Assembly: GCA_902464295.1 (NCBI GenBank)
Contig: CABQIW010000021.1
Span: 1-39,322 of the forward strand
Length of the DNA: 39,322 nt
DNA from: an uncultured Eggerthella sp.
GTDB taxonomy: Bacteria > Actinomycetota > Coriobacteriia > Coriobacteriales > Eggerthellaceae
Direction of reading: 5' to 3'
Below, in pieces: positions 23,900 to 32,570 of this stretch. The number at the start of each line of letters is the position of its first letter. The first letter of the stretch is position 1. Under the pieces are notes generated by a model. It saw only the letters and a program-made list of their open reading frames with translations, was not told where the DNA came from and ran no database searches. Position numbers and translations under genes: made by a program.

Positions 23900-24928
23900 A
23901 TGAAAGTTGCAGTGATCGGTGCAGGATCGTGGGGCACGGCGCTCGCGAACGTGCTCGCGGCAAACGATAACGAAGTCTGCATGTGGGCGCGCAAGCCTGA
24001 AGTGGCCGAAGCGATCACGAACGAGCATCGCAATCCGCGTTATCTGAGCGATGCTGCGCTCGACCCCGCTATCACGGCTACTGCTCAGCTTGACGAGGCG
24101 CTTGCGGGCGCAGGCGCGGTGGTGGTGGTCACCCCCTCAAGGCTCTTGCGCGATTTCGCCGAGCGGATGAAAGGGGTCGTTTCTGCTGAGACCCCCATCA
24201 TCATCTGCTCGAAGGGCGTGGAGCAGGAAACGATGCTGCTCCCGATCGAGATATATGCAGACGTGCTCGGTAATGAGGATCGCCTTGCGGTGCTCTCGGG
24301 GCCGAATCATGCTGAAGAGGTCGTGTATCGAACGCCTTCGGGTACGGTCATCGCTTCTCCTTCTGAACAGACCGCGCTCTTCTTCCGCGGGTTGTTCGCT
24401 TCCGCGAGCTTCAGGTGCTACGTTTCTTCCGATTACATCGGCGTGGAGCTGTGCGCAGCCTTCAAGAACGTTATCGCGATCGCGGTGGGCATCGCTTATG
24501 GCATGGGCATGGGGGACAATACAGCAGCCATGCTCATGACGCGTGGTATGGCGGAGATGAGCAGGCTCGTGTATGCCCGTGGCGGCGATCCGCTCACGGT
24601 CATGGGCCTTGCTGGTGCTGGCGACTTGATCGCAACGTGCACCTCCCAGCACTCGCGCAACCGCACGTTCGGCGAGGCTGTCGCGCACGGCAAAACGCTT
24701 GAGGAATACGAGCAGGAGACTCATATGGTGGTCGAAGGCGCGCTTGCCTGCAAGACCATCGAGCCGCTCGCGCGTTCCTATGGAGTGGAGCTTCCCATTA
24801 CGAAAGCGGTGCGCAGCGTGCTGTGGGACAAGGCTTCGATCGAGGAGACCATCATGACACTCTTCGACCGGCCGCTCACCACGGAATTCTGGGGGCTTGA
24901 GCATGAGGGGACCATCTATGCCAAGTGA
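23900..24928 (+). CDS. gpsA: Glycerol-3-phosphate dehydrogenase [NAD(P)+]
   Basis: A 342-residue enzyme reducing dihydroxyacetone phosphate to glycerol 3-phosphate, the substrate of PlsY upstream. N-terminal dinucleotide motif GAGSWGTALANVLA starts at G7; SGPNHAEEV, the catalytic Lys region CAAFKNVIAIAVGIAYGMGMGDNT, and GLAGAGDLIATCTSQHSRNRTFG follow. Its C-terminus overlaps the start of ogt by 11 bases in another frame. Confidence 0.97.
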   Translation: MKVAVIGAGSWGTALANVLAANDNEVCMWARKPEVAEAITNEHRNPRYLSDAALDPAITATAQLDEALAGAGAVVVVTPSRLLRDFAERMKGVVSAETPIIICSKGVEQETMLLPIEIYADVLGNEDRLAVLSGPNHAEEVVYRTPSGTVIASPSEQTALFFRGLFASASFRCYVSSDYIGVELCAAFKNVIAIAVGIAYGMGMGDNTAAMLMTRGMAEMSRLVYARGGDPLTVMGLAGAGDLIATCTSQHSRNRTFGEAVAHGKTLEEYEQETHMVVEGALACKTIEPLARSYGVELPITKAVRSVLWDKASIEETIMTLFDRPLTTEFWGLEHEGTIYAK

Positions 24929-25388
24929 GCGAACGTACTTCGTCTATCCGACCCCTATGGGCAGGATCACGATCGCAAGTGATGGCGCGCACATCACGCA
25001 GCTTGTGTTCGGCCCTGCGGAACTTGAGGGAGCTTGCACGCCTACGGCGCTCACCAACGATGCTGCCAACCAGGTTCAGGAGTACCTGGCAGGGAAGCGC
25101 AAGCACTTCGATCTTCCGCTCAAGGCGAGCGGGACCGATTTCCAAAAGCGCGTATGGAGCGCGCTCGAGAAGATTCCCTACGGGCAAACACGCACCTATC
25201 AAGAGGTCGCGTGCGCGATCGATGCGCCGCGCGCGATGCGTGCGGTGGGGGGCGCGAACAACAAGAACCCGTTGCCGCTCCTCGTTCCATGTCATCGCGT
25301 GATCGGGAAGAATGGAGACTTGGTGGGCTATGCTGCAGGGCTCAAGATCAAGCAGTTCTTGCTCGATCTTGAAGCGCGTAATAGCTAG
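24918..25388 (+). CDS. ogt: Methylated-DNA--protein-cysteine methyltransferase
   Basis: A 156-residue suicide repair protein that takes O6-alkyl groups from guanine. The acceptor cysteine is C125 in LLVPCHRVIG; KIPYGQTRTYQEVA (about 85-98) precedes the helix-turn-helix with RAMRAVGGANNKNP. The N-terminal ribonuclease-H-like domain is short but normal. ATG 24918 with GAGGGG seven bases upstream is preferred; it overlaps the gpsA end by 11 bases. Confidence 0.95.
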   Translation: MPSERTYFVYPTPMGRITIASDGAHITQLVFGPAELEGACTPTALTNDAANQVQEYLAGKRKHFDLPLKASGTDFQKRVWSALEKIPYGQTRTYQEVACAIDAPRAMRAVGGANNKNPLPLLVPCHRVIGKNGDLVGYAAGLKIKQFLLDLEARNS

Positions 25389-25414
25389 GTTCTTGAGAAA
25401 GGAAGCTTGGTTTC

Positions 25415-26116
25415 ATGTTCTCTACGGTACGGATCGCCCCCTCGATCCTTTCAGCGAACTTCATGGATATGGAGCGCGATATCCGCATGCTCGAAGAAGC
25501 AGGAGCCGATATCATCCATGTCGATGTGATGGATGGGCATTTCGTGCCCAACCTTACGATCGGCGTACCGTTCATCAAGCAGCTCCGCGCCATAACCGAT
25601 CTGCCGATCGATGTGCATCTCATGATCTCGAATCCGCAAGAGCAGATCGATTGGTATCTCGACCTTGACCCCGATTATGTCTCGGTCCATATCGAGGCTG
25701 TACCCGACGAAGACGAGCTCCATGCGCTCTTGGGCCATATTCGCGAACGGGGAGCTCATCCAGCGCTCACACTCAAGCCCGATATGCCCATCGAGGCGCT
25801 CGATCCTTTCATCGAAGAGGTCGATATGATCCTGGTCATGAGCGTGTTTCCGGGCTTTTCGGGGCAGTCTTACATCGAAGGAAGCGAAGAGCGCGTGGCG
25901 TATGTTGCGCAGGCAGCCAAGGAGCGCAACCCCGATCTGCTCATCGAGGTCGATGGGGGCATCAGCGCAGATCACACGGCAGGATTGGTGTGCGCTGAAG
26001 GCGCCGATGTGCTTGTCGCAGGATCGGGCGTGTTCGCCGCCGAGGATCCCGCCCGCGCGATCGAGGAGATACGCCTGGCGGGAACGGACGCGCAAGCAGA
26101 CAAGGGGCGTGCATAG
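25415..26116 (+). CDS. rpe: Ribulose-phosphate 3-epimerase
   Basis: A 233-residue TIM-barrel enzyme interconverting ribulose 5-phosphate and xylulose 5-phosphate. Seen in order: IAPSILSANF (S-residue near 11), the metal-binding HVDVMDGHFVPNLTIG (about 35-50), DVHLMI with its metal His, LVMSVFPGFSGQSYIEGSEERV in place of the more usual VNPGFGGQ, and IEVDGGIS with VAGSGVF for phosphate binding. An extra 10 residues follow the usual end. AAAGGAAG lies upstream. Confidence 0.95.
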   Translation: MFSTVRIAPSILSANFMDMERDIRMLEEAGADIIHVDVMDGHFVPNLTIGVPFIKQLRAITDLPIDVHLMISNPQEQIDWYLDLDPDYVSVHIEAVPDEDELHALLGHIRERGAHPALTLKPDMPIEALDPFIEEVDMILVMSVFPGFSGQSYIEGSEERVAYVAQAAKERNPDLLIEVDGGISADHTAGLVCAEGADVLVAGSGVFAAEDPARAIEEIRLAGTDAQADKGRA

Positions 26117-26119
26117 TCC

Positions 26120-27340
26120 ATGGCAGATGCGCCTTTCGTCTATCTCGATTGGGCGGCCACAGCACCGCTTTCGCTCGAGGCTGCTCGTGCCATGGCGCCC
26201 TATCTTGAAGCAGGAATGGCTGGTCTTACGCAGGGTAGTGGCAATGCGAATGCGCTTCACACTGCGGGGCGCGATGCGTTCAAGACGCTCGAAGCTGCCC
26301 GGCGCGATATCGCGCGTACGCTCGATGCGCGACCCAGCGAGATCGTCTTCACCTCGGGAGCGACCGAGGCGGACAATGCTGCCCTTATCGGCATTGTCGA
26401 GGGGGTTCTGGCGAAGCGCGGCGTGAGCATCGGCTACGGCTCGCACGCAAACGGCAAGGTGCTCGAAGCTGCGCCGAGCGTGATCGTTTCTGCCATCGAG
26501 CATGATGCGGTGCTCGAAGCAGCAGAGGTGCTGCGCCGTCGCGGCATAGAGGTCCTCTTCGTCAGGCCTGATAAACGGGGCATCATCACGTCTGAGGCGC
26601 TTGCGCACGTATTGGACGCGGCAACCGACCCGTTGCTCGTTTCGATCATGGCGTTGAATAACGAAACTGGCGCGCTTGCCGATATCGCGCAGTTGGCAGA
26701 ACTTGCGCACCGCTCTGGTGCACTCTTCCACAGCGATGCTACGCAGGCGTTCGGAAAGATGCCGCTGTCGGTGAAGCGTACTGGCGTAGATGCGCTTTCG
26801 CTCTCTTCTCATAAGGTCGGCGGTCCGAAAGGGGCGGGTGCGCTCTTTCTGAAGACGCGTACGCCGTTCGGTGCGCAGATCGTTGGGGGAGGCCAGGAGG
26901 CGAATCTTCGCAGCGGAACGCAGAATATCGCAGGGGTGGTGGGTTTCGCGGCGGCAGCGCAGGCAAGCCACGAGCAGCTCGAGACGGCGAGCGCTCATAT
27001 GCGAGCCTTGCGCGACAGGCTCTTTACTGGTCTCAGCGAGCTTTCTGGCGTCGAGACGTTCATCGACCCCCGATCGGCCGCCTTTGGGCCGCATATCGTT
27101 ACGGTGCTGTGCCCAGGTTTCGAGAGTGAAACGCTCATCCTGCAGCTTGATCGGCGGGGAGTGTGCGTATCGGGAGGATCGGCGTGCTCGTCGAGCGACC
27201 TCGAGCCTTCGCACGTGCTTTCTGCCATGGGGATCGATCGCGATCGCGCGCTTGGCATGGTGCGCTTCTCGCTCGGACCAACCACCACAGAAGAAGACAT
27301 CGATCATGCACTGCGCATGCTTCGAGAGGTAGTGAAGTGA
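26120..27340 (+). CDS. Cysteine desulfurase (NifS/IscS type)
   Basis: A 406-residue pyridoxal phosphate enzyme that removes sulfur from cysteine for iron-sulfur clusters or tRNA thiolation. N-terminal VYLDWAATAPLS, FTSGATEADN, the cofactor lysine K232 in LSSHKVGGPKGAGAL, GGGQEANLRSGTQNI and the active-site C356 in SGGSACSSSD are all present. Residues about 97-119 (KRGVSIGYGSHANGKVLEAAPS) are an insertion compared with usual IscS proteins. No iscU, sufU or mnmA is next to it, so its sulfur acceptor is not apparent. It begins three bases after rpe. Confidence 0.93.
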   Translation: MADAPFVYLDWAATAPLSLEAARAMAPYLEAGMAGLTQGSGNANALHTAGRDAFKTLEAARRDIARTLDARPSEIVFTSGATEADNAALIGIVEGVLAKRGVSIGYGSHANGKVLEAAPSVIVSAIEHDAVLEAAEVLRRRGIEVLFVRPDKRGIITSEALAHVLDAATDPLLVSIMALNNETGALADIAQLAELAHRSGALFHSDATQAFGKMPLSVKRTGVDALSLSSHKVGGPKGAGALFLKTRTPFGAQIVGGGQEANLRSGTQNIAGVVGFAAAAQASHEQLETASAHMRALRDRLFTGLSELSGVETFIDPRSAAFGPHIVTVLCPGFESETLILQLDRRGVCVSGGSACSSSDLEPSHVLSAMGIDRDRALGMVRFSLGPTTTEEDIDHALRMLREVVK

Positions 27341-27342
27341 TC

Positions 27343-28158
27343 ATGGAATACATCAACACGCATACGCACACGGGGCTTACCGGACATGGTAACGGCACGA
27401 TCGCCGAGGTCGTGCAGGCAGCAGATGAGGCGGGCATCTCGATCCTGGCTCTCACCGAGCATTTCCCGCTCTCTCATGAGGTCGACCCCGATAACTTCGT
27501 CTCGATGCCCTGGGAAGCGCTCGATCCCTACGTTCATGAGATCGAAGCGCAGCGTGCTCTTCATCCTGATATGCAGATCCTCATCGGGACCGAGCTCGAC
27601 TGGCTCGGAGACTATGAGGATCGCGATCTTTCGAGCATCGATTGGGGCCGCTTCGATATCATCTTGGGCTCGGTCCACTATCTTGACATGTGGCCCTTCG
27701 ACGACCCTGAGCAGGTCGATCATTGGGATGAGGTCGGTCACGATGCGATCTGGGAGCGCTATTTCGACCAGTTCTGTACGGCGTGCGTTTCGGATATGCC
27801 CTATACGGTCATGGCACATCCCGATCTGGTGAAGAAGTTCGCCAAGTATCCTTCGGCAGCCTTCGATCGCGCTCGTGCCTACGCGCAAGCTGCTGAAGCG
27901 GCGGCGGCAGGGGAGCGCATGATCGAGGTGAATACCTCGGGAGCTTACTATGCGTGCAAAGAGCCCTTCCCTCATATCGATTTGTTAACAGAATTCAGAA
28001 AAGCAGGCGTGCCCGTTACACTGGGAACAGATGCGCACGAGCCGTGCAATGTCGATCGCGGCATCGACGCTGGATTGAAACTTCTCTATGAAGCGGGATA
28101 TCGCGAGATCACCGCGTTGTTACCAGGTGGTGAGAGAAGAGCGATCCCGCTCTCTTAA
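27343..28158 (+). CDS. PHP-domain phosphatase, histidinol-phosphatase (HisK) type
   Basis: A 271-residue PHP superfamily hydrolase. The N-terminal metal site NTHTHTGLTGHGNGTI gives H7 and H9; further metal motifs are LTEHFPLSH near 38-46, GTELDWLGDYED, LGSVHYLD near 107-114, MAHPDLVKKF and TLGTDAHEP near the end. The pattern fits PHP-type histidinol-phosphate phosphatase, but other phosphoester substrates are possible and no his genes are nearby. GAGGT lies 12 bases before the ATG at 27343, which is two bases after the cysteine desulfurase stop. Confidence 0.85.
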   Translation: MEYINTHTHTGLTGHGNGTIAEVVQAADEAGISILALTEHFPLSHEVDPDNFVSMPWEALDPYVHEIEAQRALHPDMQILIGTELDWLGDYEDRDLSSIDWGRFDIILGSVHYLDMWPFDDPEQVDHWDEVGHDAIWERYFDQFCTACVSDMPYTVMAHPDLVKKFAKYPSAAFDRARAYAQAAEAAAAGERMIEVNTSGAYYACKEPFPHIDLLTEFRKAGVPVTLGTDAHEPCNVDRGIDAGLKLLYEAGYREITALLPGGERRAIPLS

Positions 28159-28175
28159 CGCGAAAGAAGGTTGAC

Positions 28176-29054
28176 ATGTCCCAATCAGATATCAATGCAT
28201 TGTTCAAGGTCCCAACGGGGCCTCTCGCGCCCGTGAAAACGGGCGTTTCTGTTGGCACGCTCGAGCAGCGTTTGCTCTCGATCTTCCCGGCTGAGGATGC
28301 GTGCGCTTGGGATCGCACAGGGCTTACCGTGGGTAACCCGGGTGTTGAAGTGACCGGCGTGGTGGTCGCGCTCGATCCCACCATCGCAGCACTCAAAGAA
28401 GCTACCGACCTTGGTGCGAACGTGGTGCTCACACATCATCCCGTGTTCATCGAGGCGGTGAGCGATTTCATGCCGGAGACCGTACAGGGGGCAAAACCGG
28501 GGGCGGTGGTGAACTACGCGCTCTCTCACGGCATCAACTGCATGGATTTCCATACGGCGCTCGATGTTACACCGCAGGCACTTTCGATCTTGCCCACCCT
28601 GCTGCGTCTCAAGCCGCGCTATGTGCTCGATCCGCTTGCAGGCAAGGCTGATAAGGGCTTCGGGATGGTGTGCGCGAGCGAAGAGGGTGCGATCTCGCTC
28701 AAGCATCTCGCAGCACGTTCGGTCTCCGTGTTCGGTTCAGTGCCGCGCGTATGGGGCAATCCTGATACCCTGCTCGAATCGATCGTTACCTGTGGTGGGT
28801 CGGCAAACGATGTGGTCGACCTCTGTTTGGAGAATGGCATCGATTGCCTGATCTGCGGTGAGGTGAAGTACCATGTGGCGCTCGAAGCGCGCCAGAGCGG
28901 ACTGTCGATCATCGAGCTGGGACACGACGTTTCAGAGCTTCCGTTCTGTGCTCTTCTCGCGACCGAAGCGCTCGCGGCGGGTCTGCCAGATTCATGTATC
29001 ATGGTTGTTGACCAATCGAAGAATTGGTATACCCCTGAAACCATTCGCCAATAG
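28176..29054 (+). CDS. Nif3-like dinuclear metal centre protein
   Basis: A 292-residue member of the Nif3/YbgI/YqfO family (formerly called GTP cyclohydrolase I type 2 homologue). The metal-binding features are VVLTHHPVFI near residues 86-95, MDFHTALDV, and a C-terminal LICGEVKYHVALEA with IELGHDVSELP. The first 25 residues before VGTLEQRL are an extension. Biochemical role is not established for the family. The gene is followed by a zinc-ribbon coiled-coil protein, the usual pairing in Actinomycetota. Confidence 0.92.
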   Translation: MSQSDINALFKVPTGPLAPVKTGVSVGTLEQRLLSIFPAEDACAWDRTGLTVGNPGVEVTGVVVALDPTIAALKEATDLGANVVLTHHPVFIEAVSDFMPETVQGAKPGAVVNYALSHGINCMDFHTALDVTPQALSILPTLLRLKPRYVLDPLAGKADKGFGMVCASEEGAISLKHLAARSVSVFGSVPRVWGNPDTLLESIVTCGGSANDVVDLCLENGIDCLICGEVKYHVALEARQSGLSIIELGHDVSELPFCALLATEALAAGLPDSCIMVVDQSKNWYTPETIRQ

Positions 29055-29087
29055 CGATTCGCCCCATACGAGATGAGCGAGGTAGGC

Positions 29088-29810
29088 ATGCACGCAAGCG
29101 ATCAGGAGCTCGAGAACCTCAAACGGCTTCAGCATATCGATGCCGAAGTGATCCGTAACAAGAAGAAGCTCGATGAGCTCCCTCAGCGCCAAACCATTCT
29201 TGAAACGCGCCAAAAGCTCTCTGCGATCATCAAGAAGAAGACCCAGGTGCAGGACATGATCGATGCGTTCGAAGATGAATTACACGCCCTGCTCTCGGAA
29301 GACGAACGTCTCGAGAAGAAGCAGCAAGAGACCCAAGAAGCGCTCGATCGGGTAAAGGGTGATTACCGCAGCGTTGAGTCGTACACGAAAGATCTGCATG
29401 GGGTGGTCAAGCGCCGCGAGAAACTCACGCAGGATATGGAGCGCGTCGATGGCGAGCTCGCGCGTATTCGTCCGCTCATGGACCAGATCATGGCGGGTTG
29501 CGCTGAATTGGATGCACGAGAAAAGAGCGCCATCGCGTCGTTTCAAGAAGAAGGCGGCTCGCTCACGCGCGCGATCGCGCAGGCAGAAGCCGAGCATAAG
29601 CAGTTGGCAGAAACCCTGAATGCCGAACTTTGTCGTGCATATGAGCGTTCTTGCCATGAATGCGGAGGCATCGGCGTGGCGGAGCTCGTCGATGGATCCT
29701 GCAGCGCCTGTCGCTCAGCCTTCGATAGCACGCGCATCGGTCGTATCAAGCAGGATGCACCAGTGTCACGCTGTCCTTCTTGCAGAAGGCTCCTCATCGT
29801 TACCGCTTAG
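29088..29810 (+). CDS. Zinc-ribbon coiled-coil protein (DUF164 / CdsZ type)
   Basis: A 240-residue protein. Residues about 5-180 form a long charged coiled coil (LKRLQHIDAEVIRNKKKLDELPQ onward). Its C-terminus is a four-cysteine zinc ribbon: CHECGGIG (C-x2-C near 195) and CSAC/CPSC further on. Members pair with Nif3 proteins and may bind nucleic acid or act as scaffolds; function unproven. ATG 29088 is preferred over 29073 because CGAGG lies five bases upstream of it. Confidence 0.85.
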   Translation: MHASDQELENLKRLQHIDAEVIRNKKKLDELPQRQTILETRQKLSAIIKKKTQVQDMIDAFEDELHALLSEDERLEKKQQETQEALDRVKGDYRSVESYTKDLHGVVKRREKLTQDMERVDGELARIRPLMDQIMAGCAELDAREKSAIASFQEEGGSLTRAIAQAEAEHKQLAETLNAELCRAYERSCHECGGIGVAELVDGSCSACRSAFDSTRIGRIKQDAPVSRCPSCRRLLIVTA

Positions 29811-29825
29811 TCGAAAGAAGATTGC

Positions 29826-30875
29826 ATGAAACTCACCACGCGTGATGATCGTATCGAACAAGAGCACGAATACTTGAGCGACCAAGCTTCGTTCTCCGAC
29901 CGATCGCTCGGGCGCGATCGCGCATCGCAGGAGGATCGCTTCCGTTCCACCTATCAGAAGGACCGCGACAAGATCTTGCACACCAAGGCGTTTCGCCGGT
30001 TGTCCCATAAGACGCAGGTATTCTTGGCGCCGGTAGGAGACCATTATCGTACGCGTCTTACGCATACGCTCGAGGTTTCGCAGATCGCACGTACGATCGC
30101 GCGCGCACTTGGATTGAACGAGGATCTTACCGAGGCTATCGCGCTCGGGCACGATCTGGGCCATACGCCGTTCGGGCACGTGGGAGAGGAATCGATCAGC
30201 CGCTGTCTGGCGCTTCATAGGGGGCTCGATCCAGAGGCCCCGGAGAACAAGGTGCTGTATCGTCATAATATTCAGAGCTTGCGCGTGGTCGAGGTCATCG
30301 AAAACGAAGGCAAGGGCCTTAACTTGAGCGAGGAAGTGCGCGATGGCATCGTGCACCATACGGGCTCTGAGCGTGCCAAAACGTATGAAGGTCGTATCGT
30401 TGCAACGGCTGACCGCATCGCGTACGTGAACCATGATATCGACGATGCGCTTCGCTCAGGCGTGCTTAAAGAATCCGATCTGCCGGAATCCACCCACCTG
30501 ATCATCGGGGAGAACCATGCCGATCGCATCCAAACGCTCGTTGAGGATATGATCGTCACCTCCGATGCGCAGGGCGATATCGCCATGAGCGAACCGATCT
30601 GGGAAGCCATGATGGAGCTGCGTTCGTTCTTGTTCGATAAGGTCTACACGTCCGATCAGGTCATGCGTGAGGTGTATAAGGCGCGCCATCTGGTCGAGGA
30701 TCTGTTCAACTACTTTGTGCGTCACTACGATGAAGTGCCTGCGGAATATCGTGCGCTTGCTGGTGACGATCCGCTGCGTGCGGTCACCGACCATGTTGCG
30801 GGCATGACCGATCGCTATGCGATCAACTTCTTCGAGGACATGTTCGTTCCGAAGTCATGGAACGCGCAACATTAA
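29826..30875 (+). CDS. dgt: Deoxyguanosinetriphosphate triphosphohydrolase-like HD protein
   Basis: A 349-residue HD-superfamily hydrolase that likely splits dNTPs to deoxynucleoside and triphosphate. The HD metal residues are H80 in RLTHTLEVSQIAR, H109-D110 in ALGHDLGHTPFGH, and a later ATADRIAYVNHDIDDA segment with the final Asp. N-terminal RSTYQKDRDKILHTKAFRRLSHKTQVF is typical of the Dgt type 2 group. In many Gram-positive genomes it precedes dnaG; here azlC follows instead. Confidence 0.93.
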   Translation: MKLTTRDDRIEQEHEYLSDQASFSDRSLGRDRASQEDRFRSTYQKDRDKILHTKAFRRLSHKTQVFLAPVGDHYRTRLTHTLEVSQIARTIARALGLNEDLTEAIALGHDLGHTPFGHVGEESISRCLALHRGLDPEAPENKVLYRHNIQSLRVVEVIENEGKGLNLSEEVRDGIVHHTGSERAKTYEGRIVATADRIAYVNHDIDDALRSGVLKESDLPESTHLIIGENHADRIQTLVEDMIVTSDAQGDIAMSEPIWEAMMELRSFLFDKVYTSDQVMREVYKARHLVEDLFNYFVRHYDEVPAEYRALAGDDPLRAVTDHVAGMTDRYAINFFEDMFVPKSWNAQH

Positions 30876-30936
30876 GGTAGCAGGATCCCTCTTCATCCAC
30901 CGACGGAGAAGAGAGTGCGCTCAAGGCTGATAGCGC

Positions 30937-30942
30937 TATACT
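30937..30942 (+). promoter_or_regulatory. -10 box of azlC, implying a leaderless transcript
   Basis: TATACT ends nine bases before the azlC ATG (30952), so initiation would be within about three bases of the start codon. No Shine-Dalgarno precedes the ATG. No clear -35 is visible. Confidence 0.5.
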
Positions 30943-30951
30943 GATGCGGTC

Positions 30952-31653
30952 ATGAAAAACGTATCACTCGTAAAACAAGCATTGCAGATGGCCGCACCCA
31001 TTATGGTGGGCTATATTTTTCTCGGCATTCCTTGTGGCATCTTGAGCCAATCGGTCGGCATGGATGCGCTCCAGGTGTTCTTGTTGAGCGCCCTTTTCTA
31101 TTCCGGCGCTGGTCAGTACATGATTCCGAATATGTGGTTGCTGGGTTCTCCCATGGCTGCCATCATTGCGAGCGTGACGCTCGTCAATTCCCGCCAGATG
31201 CTCTATAGCGCATCGCTCTCGCGCTTTTGCGAGAACGTGAACAAGCGCCTGGCGTTCCTGTATGGTGCGACCGTTACCGATGAATCATTCGCGGTGAACG
31301 TGGTGAAGCTCGAGCAGGGCGAGTGGAACATCAAGGGCGCAACGCTCGTTAACTTGTTCTCGCAAAGCTCCTGGGCGCTCGCGAACGTGCTCGGGGTACT
31401 GCTCGGAAGTTTGCTTACCGTGCCCACTGCGCTCGCGTCGTTCGCCATGACGAGCATCTTCCTGTGCCTGTTGTTTTCGCAACCAGCTACCAAAGGCAAC
31501 ATCGCTGCTGGCGTGGTTGCGGTGCTCGGCGTGTATCTAGCGAAATGCGTGGGGCTTTCAGGACCTGCTATCTTGATCGGCGCTCTTTTGGGCGTTGCTG
31601 CTGGCATGATCGTGGTAAGAAGAGAGCGGGTGAGTGCACGTGGGTTGGACTGA
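30952..31653 (+). CDS. azlC: AzlC family branched-chain amino acid permease, large subunit
   Basis: A 233-residue polytopic membrane protein. AzlC with AzlD exports branched-chain amino acids or analogues in Bacillus and Corynebacterium (BrnFE). Family marks: PIMVGYIFLGIPCGILSQSVG near 15-35, SALFYSGAGQYM near 45-56, SVTLVNSRQMLYSASL near 75-90, GATVTDESFAVN near 104-115. Six to seven hydrophobic segments. It overlaps azlD by 20 bases in a different frame. Confidence 0.93.
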   Translation: MKNVSLVKQALQMAAPIMVGYIFLGIPCGILSQSVGMDALQVFLLSALFYSGAGQYMIPNMWLLGSPMAAIIASVTLVNSRQMLYSASLSRFCENVNKRLAFLYGATVTDESFAVNVVKLEQGEWNIKGATLVNLFSQSSWALANVLGVLLGSLLTVPTALASFAMTSIFLCLLFSQPATKGNIAAGVVAVLGVYLAKCVGLSGPAILIGALLGVAAGMIVVRRERVSARGLD

Positions 31654-31963
31654 ATTCGCGCTCATCGGCATAGGATGCGCACTTACGATCCTTATCTTCC
31701 GCACGGTGCCGCTCTTTGCACTGCGCGGCCGTGAGCTGCCTGGATGGCTTTCTCAGGCGCTCGCCTTCATTCCGCCAGCTGCCTTCGCTGCGCTCATCGC
31801 GAACGACATCTTCAGCCCCGGCATGTTCGATGCGGGCTTGTGGCCTGCGATGATTCCTATCATCGCTGCGCTCATCGTGATCCCCGTTGCCATCAAGACG
31901 AAATCGCTCATGTGGAGCATCGTTGCTGGGGTGGGCTCGTACGGATTGTTGTTGCTCATCTAA
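31634..31963 (+). CDS. azlD: AzlD family branched-chain amino acid transport protein, small subunit
   Basis: A 109-residue protein with four hydrophobic segments, the small partner of AzlC. The stretch LTILIFRTVPLFALRGRELPGWLSQALAFIPPAAFAALI is typical of the family. The start is probably GTG at 31634, or GTG at 31640, both overlapping the end of azlC. No terminator is visible between it and the rplS promoter. Confidence 0.92.
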   Translation: MHVGWTEFALIGIGCALTILIFRTVPLFALRGRELPGWLSQALAFIPPAAFAALIANDIFSPGMFDAGLWPAMIPIIAALIVIPVAIKTKSLMWSIVAGVGSYGLLLLI

Positions 31964-32035
31964 CGCCGCAGGAGCGTGCGCGCGAACCGTCTGCCGCTAG
32001 GCGAGTGGTTTTGCAACAATTTTTACATTTGCTTC

Positions 32036-32064
32036 TTGCGTCGCAATTTGGCTCACCGTATAAT
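32036..32064 (+). promoter_or_regulatory. Sigma-70-type promoter of rplS
   Basis: TTGCGT (32036-32041), 17-base spacer, perfect TATAAT (32059-32064). Predicted initiation near 32071 leaves a leader of about 63 bases in which no clear structure stands out. Confidence 0.8.
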
Positions 32065-32133
32065 TATCAGCTGTGTCTCTGACATCACTTTGTGTTTGTA
32101 TATAAAGTAGTGGAAATATAGAAGGAATTTGAC

Positions 32134-32478
32134 ATGGATATCATCCGCGCAATCGAGCAACAGCAGATCAATCCTGAGGTTGCAAGCTTTAACGTTGGCG
32201 ATACGGTGAAGGTTCACTATCGCATCAAGGAAGGCGATCGCGAGCGTATTCAGGTGTTCCAGGGCGATGTTATCCGTCGTCATGGTGCTTCGAATCGCGA
32301 GACCTTCACGGTTCGTAAGATCAGCTTCTCCGTGGGCGTGGAGCGTACCTTCCCGGTTCACTCTCCCAAGATCGAGAAGATCGAAGTCACCCGTCGTGGT
32401 GATGTGAGCCGCGCAAAGCTCTACTACCTGCGCGACAAGGTCGGCAAGGCTGCGAAGATCAAGGAAAAGGCATTCTAA
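32134..32478 (+). CDS. rplS: 50S ribosomal protein L19
   Basis: A 114-residue ribosomal protein at the 30S-50S interface. Diagnostic segments are FNVGDTVKVHYRIKEGDRERIQVFQGDVIRRHG near 17-49, GVERTFPVHSPKIEKIEVTRRGDVSRAKLYYLRDKVGKAAKIKEK to the end. It is monocistronic here, with a strong promoter and a strong terminator, and is separated from the trmD-type genes that often precede it. GAAGGAATTTGAC lies upstream of the ATG. Confidence 0.98.
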   Translation: MDIIRAIEQQQINPEVASFNVGDTVKVHYRIKEGDRERIQVFQGDVIRRHGASNRETFTVRKISFSVGVERTFPVHSPKIEKIEVTRRGDVSRAKLYYLRDKVGKAAKIKEKAF

Positions 32479-32499
32479 GAGCGTCTTCATTCGCATTCG

Positions 32500-32530
32500 A
32501 AAAGGGGTACGGGTTTCGTACCCCTTTTTT
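32500..32530 (+). terminator. Intrinsic terminator of rplS
   Basis: AAAAGGGGTACG (32500-32511) pairs perfectly with CGTACCCCTTTT (32517-32528), loop GGTTT, then further T residues. It ends nine bases before repeat hairpin B. Confidence 0.95.
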
Positions 32531-32539
32531 CGTTTTGAA

Positions 32540-32570
32540 AGGTGACAAACTACCCGGTCGTTCGTCACCT
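32540..32570 (+). repeat. CTACCCGGTC-loop hairpin repeat, copy B
   Basis: AGGTGACAAAC pairs with GTTCGTCACCT with a single mismatch around TACCCGGTC. It is the left border of a composite element whose right border is copy C. Confidence 0.85.

Noticed and set aside
25451..27307. A 618-codon minus-strand frame spanning rpe and the cysteine desulfurase
   Set aside because: It crosses two clear genes on the other strand and has the Arg-rich composition of an antisense shadow.
30889..30915. CTCTTC...GAAGAG stem after the dGTPase gene as a terminator
   Set aside because: Six pairs and no T-run; it may be chance.
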